In this document: piece by piece, positions 47,207 through 60,600 of the stretch | Numbering within the stretch: the stretch's first letter is position 1 | Layout: every line of letters begins with the position of its first letter | Assembly: GCA_038503065.1 (NCBI GenBank) | Contig: JBCAMK010000013.1 | Coordinates: forward strand, 248,001 to 312,000 | Direction: 5' to 3' | DNA from: Paragyromitra xinjiangensis | Lineage: Eukaryota > Ascomycota > Pezizomycetes > Pezizales > Discinaceae | DNA length: 64,000 bases | Translations under genes and position numbers: made by a program | The notes under the pieces: generated by a model | Told to the model about the DNA's origin: nothing | Databases searched by the model: none | The model's input: only the letters and a program-made list of their open reading frames with translations

Positions 47207-49271
47207 TTCGAGTGGGCTAGGAGGTCAGATTAGGTACAGAGCGGAGAAGGGAACTTTACTTATTGCAGAGAGTTTCTTGATCAGGAGGGCCCTCGAGGAA
47301 GTATGAGAGGAAATGGATGGTGAGGAGAAAGGCGAAGAGAATAATAGAGATCATAGGCAGCGGCGAGGTATAGAGATTGAGGAACTGCGAGAAACTTCCC
47401 CTCTTTTATTTCAGGCTTGTGAAGCCATATCTATTGATGACATTGCTGCCATTGATTGTTGGAAATTCTAACCTTAGCTCGTGGATGGATTTCAAACCAG
47501 CTATTGTGTTGGTAAGTTTTGACAGAATGCACCGAGCCCTCGCTAGCTCCCAGGTGGAGGTTGGACTTCTGCCTTTTGATAAGTTCTTCTTTTCTCCCCC
47601 GGCAGCTTGAATGAAGCGAGAAAAGACACCAAATAGTAAGCAGGTAGGGAGGTAGGAATTAACTAATTTCTTGGTCTCTGAAGGTTGGCAGGGTGCCCCC
47701 AAAAGGTATCTATATTTATCTCCAATTATGTCTTTGAAGTCACGCCCGAATGACTTCATATCAGGAAACTTATTCGTCAAGATGAGGCCGGGTGGGTACG
47801 AGTGATATATAGTGATCTCGGTTTAAGACGATACGAAGCCTATTTAATTCCATAAATGGGCTCAAGGGGACGGAACTGCGTCGTGATAACCCTCTCCCGT
47901 GCAATGCAGGCCTTGGCGTTCTTCCCGTTCGTTTCTTTAGCGTCCGTTAGCTGTTCAAGCTTTGTATAGCAAGATATAGTTTCCCGCTTTAGGCCAACAC
48001 AGCGGATTAATTTGGTCCGGATGCCAGGCGACCACCTATATTTATCAGGCTTTACCAGCACAAGACAATAGGTATACCACTGAGGAGATGCTTAAGATTA
48101 AAACAACTAGATAATTGATGTTCAACTGATCATGTGTCAGTAGTCCTCCGGCACCCACAAACCCTAAGGCTATTATTACCCGAGAAAGGAAACAACTAGC
48201 CAAGTGGGTCAGTGGGTCTAAAATCTTAGCACACATATCGATCTTTCTAAATGCAATTGTATTAGGGGGCTTAACGAGAACTGCATCCACGATGAATGAC
48301 TGAGTACCCACTTGCTACGCAGCAGTATCATCACGGACGATCACTCGCATAATAACCGCGTTACACTAGAACTGGAACTTCACCATTACCTAGTGAATGT
48401 TACATCCCATACCCCTATTCGCAATACACTCCCATTCGTCACACACCTGGTACAACTCTCAATGAAGGGTTTTCGTAAAAAAATTTGTACCCACAGGACC
48501 CAACTCCTATGATTCGGAGAGGGGGCGCAAGTAGCCGTCATGGCATGGTAGATTATGACTGGAGCCGAGGCCCCAAAAACTTGGTGCAAAACCACGTTGC
48601 TATAGCCCATGAGGAACCCGAAAATGTCTTTTACTGGTAAGATTTTTTTTGGTTTGTTCTCCCTAGCCACATTATCGGGCTGATCGGCCAACTTCTACTT
48701 GCATTTTCGGGTTCTTCATACCTGCCCCGAGTACAACCTCTTGCATTGTAGCCAATCCTACTGCTAGAATCTTCGTTAAGAACTCCAACGAACCAATATT
48801 AATTTTTAATCCCAAGTCTCGTATTTCTTGATCTTTTTCACAGCACGAGGTATAGCATAAGTTGAGGCAGTTGGATAATAAGGTCTTACTCTCATCCCAA
48901 CCCGCCTCGATCCACCATCTTTAGTTATCTAGACAGGATAAATGCCCATCTGTCGTTCAGGCGACCTTATGAGCCGCCACACAAAGAATTAAACTAAAAC
49001 CAAAAAATCACCACCAAAAACGAATTAAAATATAATTACAACCAACATTTCAACATCAAGAAATCTCTCGGCCCCCAATTTTCGCAAGCATCAGGGTGTC
49101 TCGATGTCGCCTAAGTGAAGCCCCATTAAAGGAAATAATACAAATGAGAGGAAGAAACTTGAACCCAATCCCTAAGATAACAAACCAAAGCTAAAGAGAA
49201 AAGCGCCCAAAAACCCTATCTTCCACATCTTACCCATCACCAATATCACCAACTCCCATATTCACCTACAA
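47207..49271. other. intergenic with possible gene remnants
   Basis: Minus-strand frames at 47406-47780 (124 codons) and 47840-48061 (73 codons, LVKPDKYRWSPGIRTK...) have gene-like composition and share a DKYR(Y/W) word, but no domain or splice model joins them. At 48611-48626 and 48702-48717 lie 16-bp inverted repeats. Nothing else is supported. Confidence 0.35.
48611..48717. repeat. short inverted-repeat element, 16-bp arms
   Basis: GAGGAACCCGAAAATG at 48611-48626 and CATTTTCGGGTTCTTC at 48702-48717 pair with one mismatch. The total span is 107 bp. There is no clear target-site duplication, so it could be a hairpin or a small decayed MITE. Confidence 0.45.
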
Positions 49272-49904
49272 TCAAGACTCACATTCGGTGGTCCTCGAAG
49301 CCGCCAGCAGCGACTCCTTATAATCGTTCTCAAGTTCTCTACCACGTCGACTTGACGTCCACCAACTCTGGAGTTTTCCGCTATCGCCAGACTCCACATT
49401 GCTCCTATCAGACTGAGAGCACTCCGACGGCGTCAAATTATTATCTCTCATAGCCGGAACTAGTTTCTCGCAGCTCATACGGCGCGATTCCATCCCTTCT
49501 TCTACCAACGACACACTCGAAACCGGAGAACTACACGTAGACCTAGAGCCCCATTCATACCGAACTTCTTCCGCTTCCACCGGACTCCCACGCCCCATTT
49601 CCGCATCAGCCATTTGCTGCTCTATTCTCTTACTCCTCCGCTCATAGTAAGTAATAGCTGAAGCTACCAAAAGAAGTACTACCAAAAACAACATTGATAG
49701 CCAAGCCCAGATCATGAAACCGTCATCAGACCCCTCGAAGCAGGGATCATTTTCTAGCAGTTGGATTCGGTTACTGTGATCATCTGATTGGCAGCGGATA
49801 GCTGTCTGGATGATTTTACCAGGTTTGCAGGTGAGGCTGATAGTGATGAGCTTTCCGGGAGAACAATTAACGATTTGGATCAGTGCTAGTTCTGTGGAAT
49901 TCAT
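49272..49904 (-). CDS. small single-pass membrane protein, unknown
   Basis: Single exon, 210 residues from ATG 49904 (MNSTELALIQIVNCSPGKLI); the frame is open back to ATG 50078 (268 residues). A short N-terminal domain with four Cys (14, 26, 38, 54: two possible disulfides) precedes one membrane helix at about 63-86 (FMIWAWLSMLFLVVLLLVAS). A charged cytosol-like tail follows (YYERRSKRIEQQMADAEMG) and is Ser-rich to the end. The layout suggests a type I or III surface protein with its Cys-rich part outside. There is no clear signal peptide from either start. No family recognised. Confidence 0.6.
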   Translation of the reverse strand: MNSTELALIQIVNCSPGKLITISLTCKPGKIIQTAIRCQSDDHSNRIQLLENDPCFEGSDDGFMIWAWLSMLFLVVLLLVASAITYYERRSKRIEQQMADAEMGRGSPVEAEEVRYEWGSRSTCSSPVSSVSLVEEGMESRRMSCEKLVPAMRDNNLTPSECSQSDRSNVESGDSGKLQSWWTSSRRGRELENDYKESLLAASRTTECES

Positions 49905-52037
49905 CTTAGGGATGATTTTAAGGTGGCCTAAGTTGTTGGTCTGTGTCAGTCTCGATGAGTAGGTGGAATTCGTCGGATGGGAAATATACCTAATATTGAG
50001 TGAGTTATTTTTGGAAGCCCAGGCAGATATGGATCGGGGGAAAAACCGGCGCATGAGAGAATATATACTCAAATACATCCCACTAGAGAATAGAACTGAT
50101 CATGTAGAGGGATTCGACCCCGCAATCATGTCTAAGACCGATATGTTGCATCATAAACCACGACCTATGAGCAATAATCCCCGAGACTAGAAAGTTCTCA
50201 TAGCTACTAGGCTCAATCTAGTTACAAAACAGCCTGCACTCAATCGCTCCAAATTTCCACAGGTATCAAGAACAATGCTTATCATCAAAAAGCATACCTA
50301 TCGAGAAGAAGGTTTAGACTCTGAAAGATAAGTAACCGGAAATCTCGCGTTCGGTAAATCATACGAAATCACTCGGATTAGGTGAGTGATGCGTCGAGAT
50401 TCGTCGTCGATCAAACCGTTTTAACGTCCCCAGATACGCTTGATACTTTAAAACACTCTAGAAAGCAATCTCCCACCCTTTCTTCATCCCCACCTAGATT
50501 CTCCGCTACTTCCAAGTACATAGGCTGAACATCCCTCTCATACAGAGGGCTCAAACTTCCGGCCACGCCCAAATGATTAAAACTGAGGTCCTTCTAAGCA
50601 TGTTAAACAACCGGAAAACTAGGACAAAACCCACGTAAACACCTAAAGTCACCAATTGTGCTCTTAGTCGCCTCCAGCGCTTCTTAACCTTCGCTACGTT
50701 ACGGATTACCTCGATGAATTAGCGAAAAAAATTAGCAAGGAGCATAGGAAGGAGGGTATAATAAGATTTTCTATTAGAAATAGAACGTGCATAACCTGAC
50801 AGGTCAAACCTCGGGCAGGAATCCAGTCCCACCTATATTTTGGCTCGCTTCATTCCCCTTTAGCTGTATTAAGCGCTCCGCAAATGATATCTGCCTGCTA
50901 CTGCATTTACCCCTATCTCAATTACTATATGATAAGCTGGGTTAGCGGGGCTCCAAGCGTTATTTACATACACAACCCGAGAAGGGTTTTAGCAATAGGG
51001 GCGGAGACGGTTAAAGATATTGGCCGTGGGACTGTCCAACTTATGTCTCAGAGAAGCAGATGGTGTTTTAGTTGTGTAACTTTTCCCTTTAAAAATCTAA
51101 GCTTTTTGGAATAGCCTAGCTAAGCAATACTAGGACTAGGGCGATGACGCGGCCTGGGCCAGAAGCCTAAAGCACAAGTACTAACCTACAAACCTGTGGG
51201 CGATGTTCAGCCCCAGCGCGTATGGCAATCGTAAATCTTTAGTACCTACACCAAAAAAATTCCAGGTATGACATAGGCAAGTAGAGCTGGGAGGTCTCAG
51301 CAAGAAGGAGGGAAAAATTACTTCATACTGACCAGTCTGAACATCTCTACACACGATCCTATCTCAGAAACCCTCAGGGTGAAATCATCATACCTCACTC
51401 GCGGATAAACCGGCAGCTGCCTCGAGTAAGATTGGCAAAAAATCTCACCCGGCTCTTGATATTAGATGGTAGATAGGTAATAGGTAGCCAGGTGTTGCGA
51501 ACTGGCTCATTATCACGGTGAGTCGTTGCTGAAAGATGAATGGCTACGAAACAACGTGCTCAAGTTTCAGGTTCCTCATTCGTGACAAGGCAAAAAGGCT
51601 TTGCTTTTTCTACCCCGCTTTGGAATTGGTCCCATTACCAGCTGGTGATACAGCGAGGCTTCCCAGGGATGATCAGAAAAAACAAGCTTTTCATGTTTTC
51701 TTTTCTTTCCTTTTTCTTTTTCCTTGCCACCAGCCCGTGTCCAAATTCAGACCGCGATGAGAATTTTTAGACATCCTTCTCACATAAATCACTGATTCCC
51801 CCTCCCACCCGTTACCGTCCAACCTTTCGCGAAAACGATTCATCCTCCATGAAATTGGTCTATCCCTCTATAACAGCACGCCAAGTGGTCTTTCTTTCCA
51901 TGGCAGTTGCCCGTCCAACCCCTACAATCACGTATGCTCACCCAGAAAGAAGAAGAAAGCGCTTAGCCTCCTTTTATACAAAAAGCTAACACAAACTTAC
52001 AACAGCGGTCTCAACCCATGAACCCGTCCCCGCAAAA
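49905..52037. other. intergenic between divergent small membrane-protein genes
   Basis: No supported gene. Frames at 49963-50190, 50884-51114 and 51536-51770 are short and unsupported. Confidence 0.45.
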
Positions 52038-52502
52038 ATGCCCAGCATTCCGACCGCCCGTGAGCCCGTCCAGCGGACAGTGGAAGTAGTCATCAAGAGC
52101 ATCTATCCACGCGGCAAAGCTCCCGACCCAAACGGGATATCCACTTCTCAACTGAAGCCCAATGAGATGATTCCCCTTATCATCGGTATCCCGTTGTTTT
52201 TTCTGTTCATCCTGTGTTTCATCTGGATCCTCATGTACACTGGGAAGGAGATGAACAACCTGGGAGAAACCGTTGCGGGCAAAATGAGCGGGTCGAAGTC
52301 TTCCATCACGGTTCCAGCTCCGGCGAAACTCAAACCCGACAAAGACAAATCAGTTTCGAACCTAAGCCCGAGCCCCAGCATCAGGAACTCGATGTCGGAG
52401 TCTGATCAGTACTGGCTATGGTGGTCACGGAAGACAAACGAGGTTGGGGACGAGGAAGCTGCAATTAGGCCACGAGATTCACCACGAGAGACGCACAGTT
52501 AA
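52038..52502 (+). CDS. small single-pass membrane protein, unknown
   Basis: Single exon, 154 residues. A polar N-terminus (MPSIPTAREPVQRTVEVVIK) is followed by one strong membrane helix at about 46-67 (IPLIIGIPLFFLFILCFIWI) and a Lys/Ser/Pro-rich tail (KLKPDKDKSVSNLSPSPSIR; WLWWSRKTNE). The upstream region contains CT-rich promoter-like sequence and another ATG at 51927 in a different frame, so a short 5' exon is possible. No family recognised. Confidence 0.6.
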   Translation: MPSIPTAREPVQRTVEVVIKSIYPRGKAPDPNGISTSQLKPNEMIPLIIGIPLFFLFILCFIWILMYTGKEMNNLGETVAGKMSGSKSSITVPAPAKLKPDKDKSVSNLSPSPSIRNSMSESDQYWLWWSRKTNEVGDEEAAIRPRDSPRETHS

Positions 52503-55500
52503 CTAAAGGTCAGTAAGGTTGGTGTTTTGCATACATGACGCGAAAACTAACTAACTAGCTTCGCAGAGCCCAGCGAAAATGTCGTAGGTGTGACCAGAAG
52601 TTCTCGAGAACCATAATACTAGAACAGCGGTTTACAGTATACTCTCTTTTTCACTTAAGGAACTCAGTCATACGGTTTTACAAGGCGTTAGTGACATAGT
52701 CCATTATAATGTAGAGCACGAGTAATGATAATTAGATATCTTGATAAACGAATCTTTTAGTCCCTTTCTTGATAATTTTCGTGACATGACTCGAAACCCT
52801 CAGTCGGGCACCCTTCAGGTCGGGGCCGTGAGCTTAGGGCACACGTACAGGGTTACCCCAGTCTTCCTAGATTCATCAAGGTCCTTCTTCATTCCGATAA
52901 AGGGTGGATGTCAACCGCCCCCATCCTGGGTCATTTTGGGGCGTCCTAAAATACCTCAGAGACATTTATTACCACGTCCATTAGGAAGGCTGGAAGAAAA
53001 AGAAAGACATCCCATGCTCAACACCTTAGAGAGAAAAAGTATAGCTACTTTCATGAGAAACTAAAATTTTAACATAAAGATTTAGGTAGAGCAATCAGCT
53101 AGATTACCTCATGACTACACTCAATATTCTTTGAAAATCTACCCCCAGATTCTTTAAGGTCACGCCCCCAAAATAGAGAGTAGTCTAAACATCCACTCTA
53201 AGATAAAAGATCAAACACTCAAATAGCGAGCTCTTCCTGAGCAGAAAGCATCACTCACCCTGAGAACATAACCTTTTGGCCAGAGAATTTATAACTGACC
53301 TCTTAAGCTTAGACCAGCAAGCCGAGGAAAGTACCACTGAGCACATCAAAACCAAAGGAAGACCCATCAGGAACAAGTCAAAACACGCAATCCACTTTAC
53401 GTCACGAGATACAAGCTACAGAAGTACTCCCACGGCAACAGAGCCAGAAAAGAAGCCAAAATTAAAACGTCACTGCTTCTTGGTAAAATACGATACTTTC
53501 TGCAGAACTATCTTGTGGTCCGTTCCGCTTTCCCAGCCCTACACAGTTGGACCAACCCCGCTAATATCCTCCATGTCAAATAGGACGACCGCTGCTTAAG
53601 AGAAGCCCTTGACACAAGCTAGGATTCCTAGGCATCAAATCTCTTCGGCCCTTTTTGCCCCGCTGCTCATCACTACACTAAGCTTTCAGGTGTACCCGTG
53701 ACATGAGTGTGTAATATCAACGAAAAGAAGGCCCACGGAACTTCGCTAGAAACACCCAGTACTACTTTCCGACAAGGAAGGCTATGCAGAATACCCTATA
53801 GGGTTCCGAATCCAGAGTTTTGGGAGAAGTTAATTAGAGGGCAGGGAGTGGCTGTATAGGAAACAAGACCAAGATTAAACTGCGGAGAAAATGAACCTCT
53901 GCAACCCAATCAAAGGTTGTGTGGAAATTCAGTCGAGCCTCAAGGACAGGAAAGGCCGGGTTAGAGCTCCTCATTCCGGACTGGAGCACCAGAGTGGGGT
54001 GGAAGAGGAGTGGCCTACTCTAGAAGGACTACAGCAAGAACAAAACCACCGAGAAGAGAGGCTGCGAGAAAGCGCGGAAACCAGTAGGAGACTATGTTAT
54101 CATGACCATTTCGAGGGTCTAATACACACACACTATAAATCTATGTGACATCATCAGTCATGCGCAGCCTTGAAAAGGCAATCTTCGAGGATTATCAGTG
54201 GGTTTTTATAAGAACACGTTCTATCACCCACAACAATTGTGAACGTGATCACTTCACGAGAAGGTACTCACAAGGTGCGTGATCAGCTTGCGTGTGTACT
54301 AACACTACATTAGAATCCCTCAACGATATCAGGTAAAAAAATCTATTAAGCTATGGAAATGATTTAGATCAACCCTATCCTCGGTTAATACCCAGAATTT
54401 ATCATAACAGAGCCCACATGTCTGCTAACTTATACAACACGATGGACCACATCCCCAGGTTGAATCTAATTTCTATCAGCATGCCCCACCCAATGTACCC
54501 ACAATTCCCACACCAGAGTTCCTTCACTGCACACAACACTCATTTAAACACCCATATTATTCGCATATATTAACCAGCATTCCCTCCTCGGGCCGAAACT
54601 ATCTCATTACCTGACTAAAAATACATGTCTTAGCCTCCCAAGCCCGGGCGAAAACCAAATAAAATGGTACGTTCAAGAATCATAAGTTCCCTGACCCTGG
54701 AAGGTAAGTAAGATTGGATGAACTTTTGATTACTCACTCGGCAGTTACAAGGTTAAATAAGGATTTGAAAGTCGGATCAATTTCCCAGTTGCGGCACAAG
54801 TTTGCTTATGTAGTCGGGAAAATAACTTTACCAGTCCAGAATTATAGGGAAACATGGACGCGTGTACAGTCCGCCAGAAAAGTCCCGGCGCCCCCAAAAG
54901 CTCGACCACTAGAGAATTTGGATCTCATCCTCCGCAGTAGGTAGCAATAAAATTAGGATACTATTTAGTACTGCAGGATTTATAGAATCTATCCTCTTCT
55001 ATTATCCGCCCACTAGGCTGTTCCCTGCGACTGTTTGGTTGCATCAAATTGACAAGGATACCAGGAGTTCTTACGGGACTGCACTCTACCAAAAAGCAAA
55101 TCTATGGTGTCGAAATCTAGTGAACGGTTTCTGCTAGTACATATGGTATTACAGAACAGATCCCAGACCCGGAGAGGGTCTTTTGTTCATTCAGATTCAT
55201 CGCTGTAAAGGAATAAAACACAAATGGAACATAAGGGAATTTTGAACCAAACAAGAAACCGAAAAAACAAACATGCCATCCACGCTCTCAGACCGATACA
55301 ACCATAAGAAGAAAAATTTAAGATATTATAGAAACAGGTAAGAAAGACAATAAAATAATACACCAACCAAACCATCTAGCAACTTTAATACAGGGAGCGA
55401 TGCTCTCCCATCCCCAGACAGAGTCAGTTATGGGGAAAGCAGGGAATCGAAGGCATAATTTCTTTTCACAAAAAAGCTTAGATCCTTGGATTTGACAGAT

Positions 55501-55612
55501 TCGAGTCACCTTCTTTGGATGAATCTAACATTAAAATCGAGCCAAAAGTAGAAAATTCATGACCAAAAGAGATGCCGCTCAAGGAAATAATGAGAAAAAA
55601 AAATTACACCAT
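52503..55612. other. intergenic, about 3.1 kb, no supported gene
   Basis: Frames of 60-107 codons (52741, 53276, 53891, 54714 plus; 55187-55509 minus) lack motifs and look random. Composition is A-rich. No repeats recognised. Confidence 0.45.
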
Positions 55613-57636
55613 TTACAATAGACTGCCACAACCGAAAGATTGCTCAACATCAAAACTGCCCAAATCCTTCCACAGGTCGTTCCTCCAGGTGAACATAGCA
55701 GACTTATGGCCGACGCTACTCAGTATAGAAGCAATAGCAATTTTCTGCTGTGGCAGACCAGGAATGGCGTCCTGGTTCGGGCTTCCAGATGAGGGCCAAC
55801 CAGTCTCAAGAATCCAAACATCCTTCCCACAATATCCTAAAAAAATTGTAAGCATTACTCCGGATAAATAAGGGTCATAATTAATAATTACCTTCAATGA
55901 GAGAGGCTTCGCCAGCTACGAATTCACCAGCCTGGTCAGCTGTAACCGTAGGGTTGAAGAAGGGGTGAATATTGGCCCCCATTACGTCAACGACAGGGCA
56001 AAGAACATCTTTGTTGTCAGAGATGATGTTGATTGGCTCAGAGGTAGTGATTGGGCCAGTGTAACCAGCAGCCTTGACCTTTTGGCCAACAGAGGTGATG
56101 TAGGCAGCCAAATCAGAAGCGGTACACCAATTATTGAAAATAGCCTCGTTACCAACGACAAGCATGATAATCTGGCTCCATTTACCCCAAGTAATAAGAT
56201 CCGAGACCTGAGAATCACCAGTACTGACACCACCAGCCTTAATGTAAATACCCATGATAATCCCGAGACCGTGCGCTTCACAGGCGCCACCGACATAATC
56301 GAGACCATGGCAATCGGTAGAGTAGATACGGACGTTAGGAATGCCCTTGGAAGCGATGGCGGCAATGTCGGATTCGATATCAGACTGGCTCCTGCAGGTG
56401 CCGTCATCTGCATACGGAGAATAAGTCACAGCCCAAGGAGTACCACCAACAGCGGACTGGATAGGAGCCGCAGAGGAAGAGGTGGAGCTAGAGACAGAGG
56501 AGACGACACTGGAAACGACTGAAGAAACGGCTGAAGCAGCTGAGGTAGGAGCTGAAGGAGCGGAAGTGATGACAGCAGGAACCTTAGTTGTGACAGCAGG
56601 AGCAGCAGTGGTCGTAACAGCAGCAGCGGTAGTGGTTGGGCCAGCATTGAAGAAGGGGCAAGTGACAACCTGGGAAGTCACGGTGATGGTGGTAACAACC
56701 TCAGGTTGAGTGTAGGTTCCAGGGGGGAAAGCAGTCGGGACTGGGTATTCACAAGGAACGGTGACTGTGCCAGTGACGGTAGAGGTAGTAGCACCAATGG
56801 TGTAGGTACCGGCAGCGGGGCAGATATAGGTGGTGGTGTAGATCTTGCTGGTAGTAACACCATTCTCAACCGCAACGGTAGCGAGGGGGCAGACAACAGT
56901 GGTTGAGGTTTCAACAATGGTGGTAACACCACCGTATGTCTGAGTACCAGGAGCGAGAGAGGTAGTTGCAGGAACGCAATCATACTCAGTGCTAGTAAGG
57001 GTGATTGTGGTAGCGGGAATGGTGTAGACGCCAGGGGTCTCGATAACCGTCACTACAGGTGTTGGGACGACGGCCTTAGGCGATGTTGCCGGCACTGAAG
57101 GCTTGGTTGTAGACGAGGACGCAGTCACTACAGCCGTTGCAGTTGATGTGTAAGTTGATGTCCATGTGCTAGACAATGTTGTAGTAATATCCTCACTCGA
57201 GGACGATACTACGACTGAGGATGGTACTACGACTGAGGATGGCACTACGATTGAAGTTGGCACGACGACTGAGGTAGACACACCAGCTGAAGATGGGACA
57301 ACCACGGATGATGTTGCATCGATCTCGTGAATTGGCACAACAGTCTTCACAGACTGAATTGTTGTAGTGGCATCGGCGACCACAGGAGGGAGGGGAGCAG
57401 CTATCGAAGACAATTAGATACAATGAACCTTCCATCACATGATATCACGCGGCGAAAGTGACAAACTTACGAGTATAGTCGACCAAGTAAGATGTGACAT
57501 AAGTCGAGCACTCGCATCCTTCGTTACGAGGAGCCAGCTCGGCATGAGCGTGGGCATGACGACGATGGGCGTGTCCCCGAGCAGATGCGCTGCTGAGCAG
57601 AGAGGTTGCCGCAAGGGCAAGGAGGCTGTATCTCAT
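55613..57636 (-). CDS. btgE: GH17 cell-wall beta-glucanase, btgE-like
   Basis: Acts on 1,3-beta-glucan in the cell wall. Minus-strand exons 57636-57471, 57400-55892, 55836-55613 give 632 residues. Signal peptide (MRYSLLALAATSLLSSASA), a His-rich stretch (HAHRRHAHAHAE), then GCECSTYVTSY as in Aspergillus BtgE. A long Ser/Thr/Val-rich region includes tandem VVVPSS-type repeats and Cys motifs (TYGGVTTIVETSTTVVCP; TSKIYTTTYICPAAGTYTIG). The GH17 domain starts about residue 370 (WAVTYSPYADDGTCRS) and has the acid/base Glu in VVGNEAIFNN and the nucleophile Glu in WILETGWPSSG. It ends FDVEQSFGCGS. Both catalytic residues are present, and the last splice precisely restores YCGKDVWILE. Confidence 0.95.
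57180..57300 (-). repeat. minisatellite coding for VVVPSS-type repeats in the GH17 gene
   Basis: An 18-21 bp unit (core ACTACGACTGAGGATGG) is repeated about four to five times with small changes, encoding S-x-V-V-V-P-S/T-S in the wall-exposed Ser/Thr-rich stalk. Such in-frame repeats can change copy number. Confidence 0.7.
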
Positions 57637-60600
57637 GATGAAAACTGAACAAAAAAGCAGTGAAATCGTCGATCAACAACACCAGATACCAAAACCCAGC
57701 TCAAAAAGAATTGAATGTGTTTGGATAAGTAGGGAATGCTGTAGTTGGTGAGCGCAAGAAAAGAATGCCCGCTAAATGAGTGAAGCGGTGGTATGAGCGG
57801 AAGTTAGAATACACAAAATTGCCTGGGACGAAAATTGCCTTTTGCGTGGTGAGGGAAGGAGGGAAGGAGAAGGGAAAGATGGAGGCCGACGGGGTACATA
57901 ATAAGGAAGTGCCAACCAGGCCAGCCCAACCCGCACCTCTCCCCAGAAAAGGGGGTGTCTGTTGGTCAAGTCGGCTCCATCTAGAGCTGGGCTACTGACC
58001 CCCGGAGTTCCAAGGGCAATCTAATAAGATGATTGACCTCTTGAATTTCCTTTCCTGGAGCTCATTGTCCCAATATAGAAAGGCTGGCCATCTCACACTG
58101 ACCCCATCGCTACTTTTGCAGAGACCAGACAATTTCAGAGGACGGGATGGCCACAGCTGCCTGACTCGGAGATGGATTGTTCGCCGGGCAGCGGGCCACT
58201 GCCTAGTATTCTCGAGGGGCGGTGAAGAGACCAAGCCAGAAAGCGATCAAGCGGACGACGCCGCTGGTGGTCACAACGGAAGGGTGGGAATCGGGAAAGC
58301 TGGTTGCCAGGGGCAGGGCAGGGAAATGAGCCACCAGGACGTTGCGCGACAGGGATGGCGATCCACCAATGGGGAGATGAGCTGCTGATTCCGTTGTGCT
58401 CATGCAAGGTACAAAGCAAGCAACAGCCCGAGCCAGCTGCCGCCTATCAGATCTGGTTCCTCGTGCGGAGGTCCAGGAGCGACATCAAATATCCTACAGA
58501 TTCTAGAAAGACCTTCCTATGCACAAGATCTTGGTACCATATTTTGACTTGGTTTGCTATTGCACTCGCCCTGTCAACCAAAGTAAACACGCCACAAAGA
58601 CTGAATCCGATGGCCGCGTAGTTGCACCAGACTCGGGCGGAGGTCTGAGAGAAGGACAACCGGAGATGACTTCTTTAGTCTCATCAATACATGTACCTTT
58701 CAAGCCCTCGAATCTTCAAGCCGCGCGAGATATCGAGTAGCACACGATGTACACTTTCCGTTCATGGAGAATTATCGTGCCGCGAAGCCGCCCCAACGGT
58801 GATCCTAAATAGGTTTTTAGATCTGTTCCAGAGATTCATCTTCGCCGTCTCATATATATGAGGTCGCAGCTCTTACATCAGCCAAAGCTTGACAGGCCAA
58901 TTTATTACTTTAAACAATACCAGGACCTGTACAGATTTTTCTTTCTTTTCACGCGTGTTTCAACACCGCCGCATTGCATACCTGTGACCCTGGGGTCCGG
59001 ATCTCGACTCAACACGGCAGGTACATGACAAAGTTTTTTTTTTTTGCGGTGGGCCCTCGCCAACAATTTGGTGACAAGGTCAACCCAGAGACCATCACAA
59101 GCAATTCGGTTCTTTCTCGATGTCTGCGATGAACTGAATTTCAGGAAATTCGAGTCTGGGTTCTTGGCTTGTTTCGTTAATTCCCGTAATAGCTACATGT
59201 ACTTTGCTCGTCAACAAATTGCAAAATAGCCAAAGCTTGGGCCCCAGCGCTCGGACACCTTCTGTCGAGTTCCAACCGCGTCTACCTGCTTGGACGGAAA
59301 CCAGAGTATTAAAGGGGCTCCACTGGATGTTATTATCTAGGAAAGCCGGCGGCGAGTGACATCCTGTGAACGACTGCACGTCAAGCTACCGATACCATCA
59401 GCAGCCTGCAGATTCACAGAACTATGCAGAACCCTTCGAAGCATGAAGGAGGCGCTTACCACGATGCGGGATCTGTAACTCCACGATTGCCCAGCCAACG
59501 CCAGCCGTGCCTGAAAAACAAAAAGGGGCCAGCGGGGGTAATAAGCTTAGCGCTAATGAGGCTCGGCGGAAAACACCGTACGCGGTGTGTGCAAGCTAGC
59601 TCCGTTGTGCTTTGTTTTGTTCATCTGATCATGGTTGGGGTTCTGAGATCCCGTTCTGCCGATACAAGCTGCCAGAGATTATCGTTATCCTATTTTCCTA
59701 GGACCGTTTCCTTACCAGAGCTGTCTATTGATCATCGGGAATCTAACGTGGAAGACGAAGTGCCAACTTTGCTCACGGATTGCTGCCACTTCCACCTATC
59801 TGCAGATGAACATCACATGCATGGCCGCTTCTTTCGCCGGTACCTTTGAACCTGCATCTCCACATGTCATCACATCAGGTTACAACAGTCTGCAGGGGGA
59901 ATGCGGAAAACTACGCTGTCTGTCATGTAATCGTGACCTACAGATCCCAGCCAGGGATTCACAGCTGGAAGGTGGACACTGAAACTTTTCCACAAGCTCT
60001 GGTATACGCCGGAAGAAGTACATATCCACAGCATCACCATCGATTTATACATGCTCAACAAACTTTAATGATTGCCTTGCTCCGAGTAATACTCCACGCG
60101 TCGAGTCCGTTGATTATACGTGCCCCTGTACGTTTTTAGCTTCCTCGCTTCTCATCTAAGCGGGCGTGTCGACCTAAGGATTTTACCCCCACATTGGTAC
60201 TAGAAGAACTCTGCCATTATCTATTAAGGCAGAACTTCAACACTAGATACCAGACCGACTCCCTATACGGTATCATGTTATTTAACAATTCTTCACCCAC
60301 CATCACTCGAGAACCAGCCTAAGGAGACGGTTCAACGGCCCCACTGTTTCTACCCCACTATTGGGATGACGACGACCCTACCAAACCAAAAGCTTGAATT
60401 CCCGACACCCAAAAGCTTGACGCGTTTGGCGAGCCGTTATATCCGCCTCGGAGACTAGCTCAAAGTGTGCATTATTCCAGGTGATATTTACCTCACTATC
60501 TTACTGGGCCCTGATCTACGGAAGTAGCGGAAGTGGATGCTCTGGTGTTTGATTTGTGGGTTGGTGAAAATGATATTTTCTGGGTTCGGTTGGTTTAATT

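Noticed and set aside
55965..56709. Plus-strand frames of 185 and 75 codons across the GH17 gene
   Set aside because: Shadows of the minus-strand GH17 coding sequence, which has both catalytic motifs and a signal peptide.
59424..60139. Overlapping Cys-containing frames (possible secreted protein)
   Set aside because: Three frames compete, none has a signal peptide or consistent Cys spacing, and no splice sites improve any of them.
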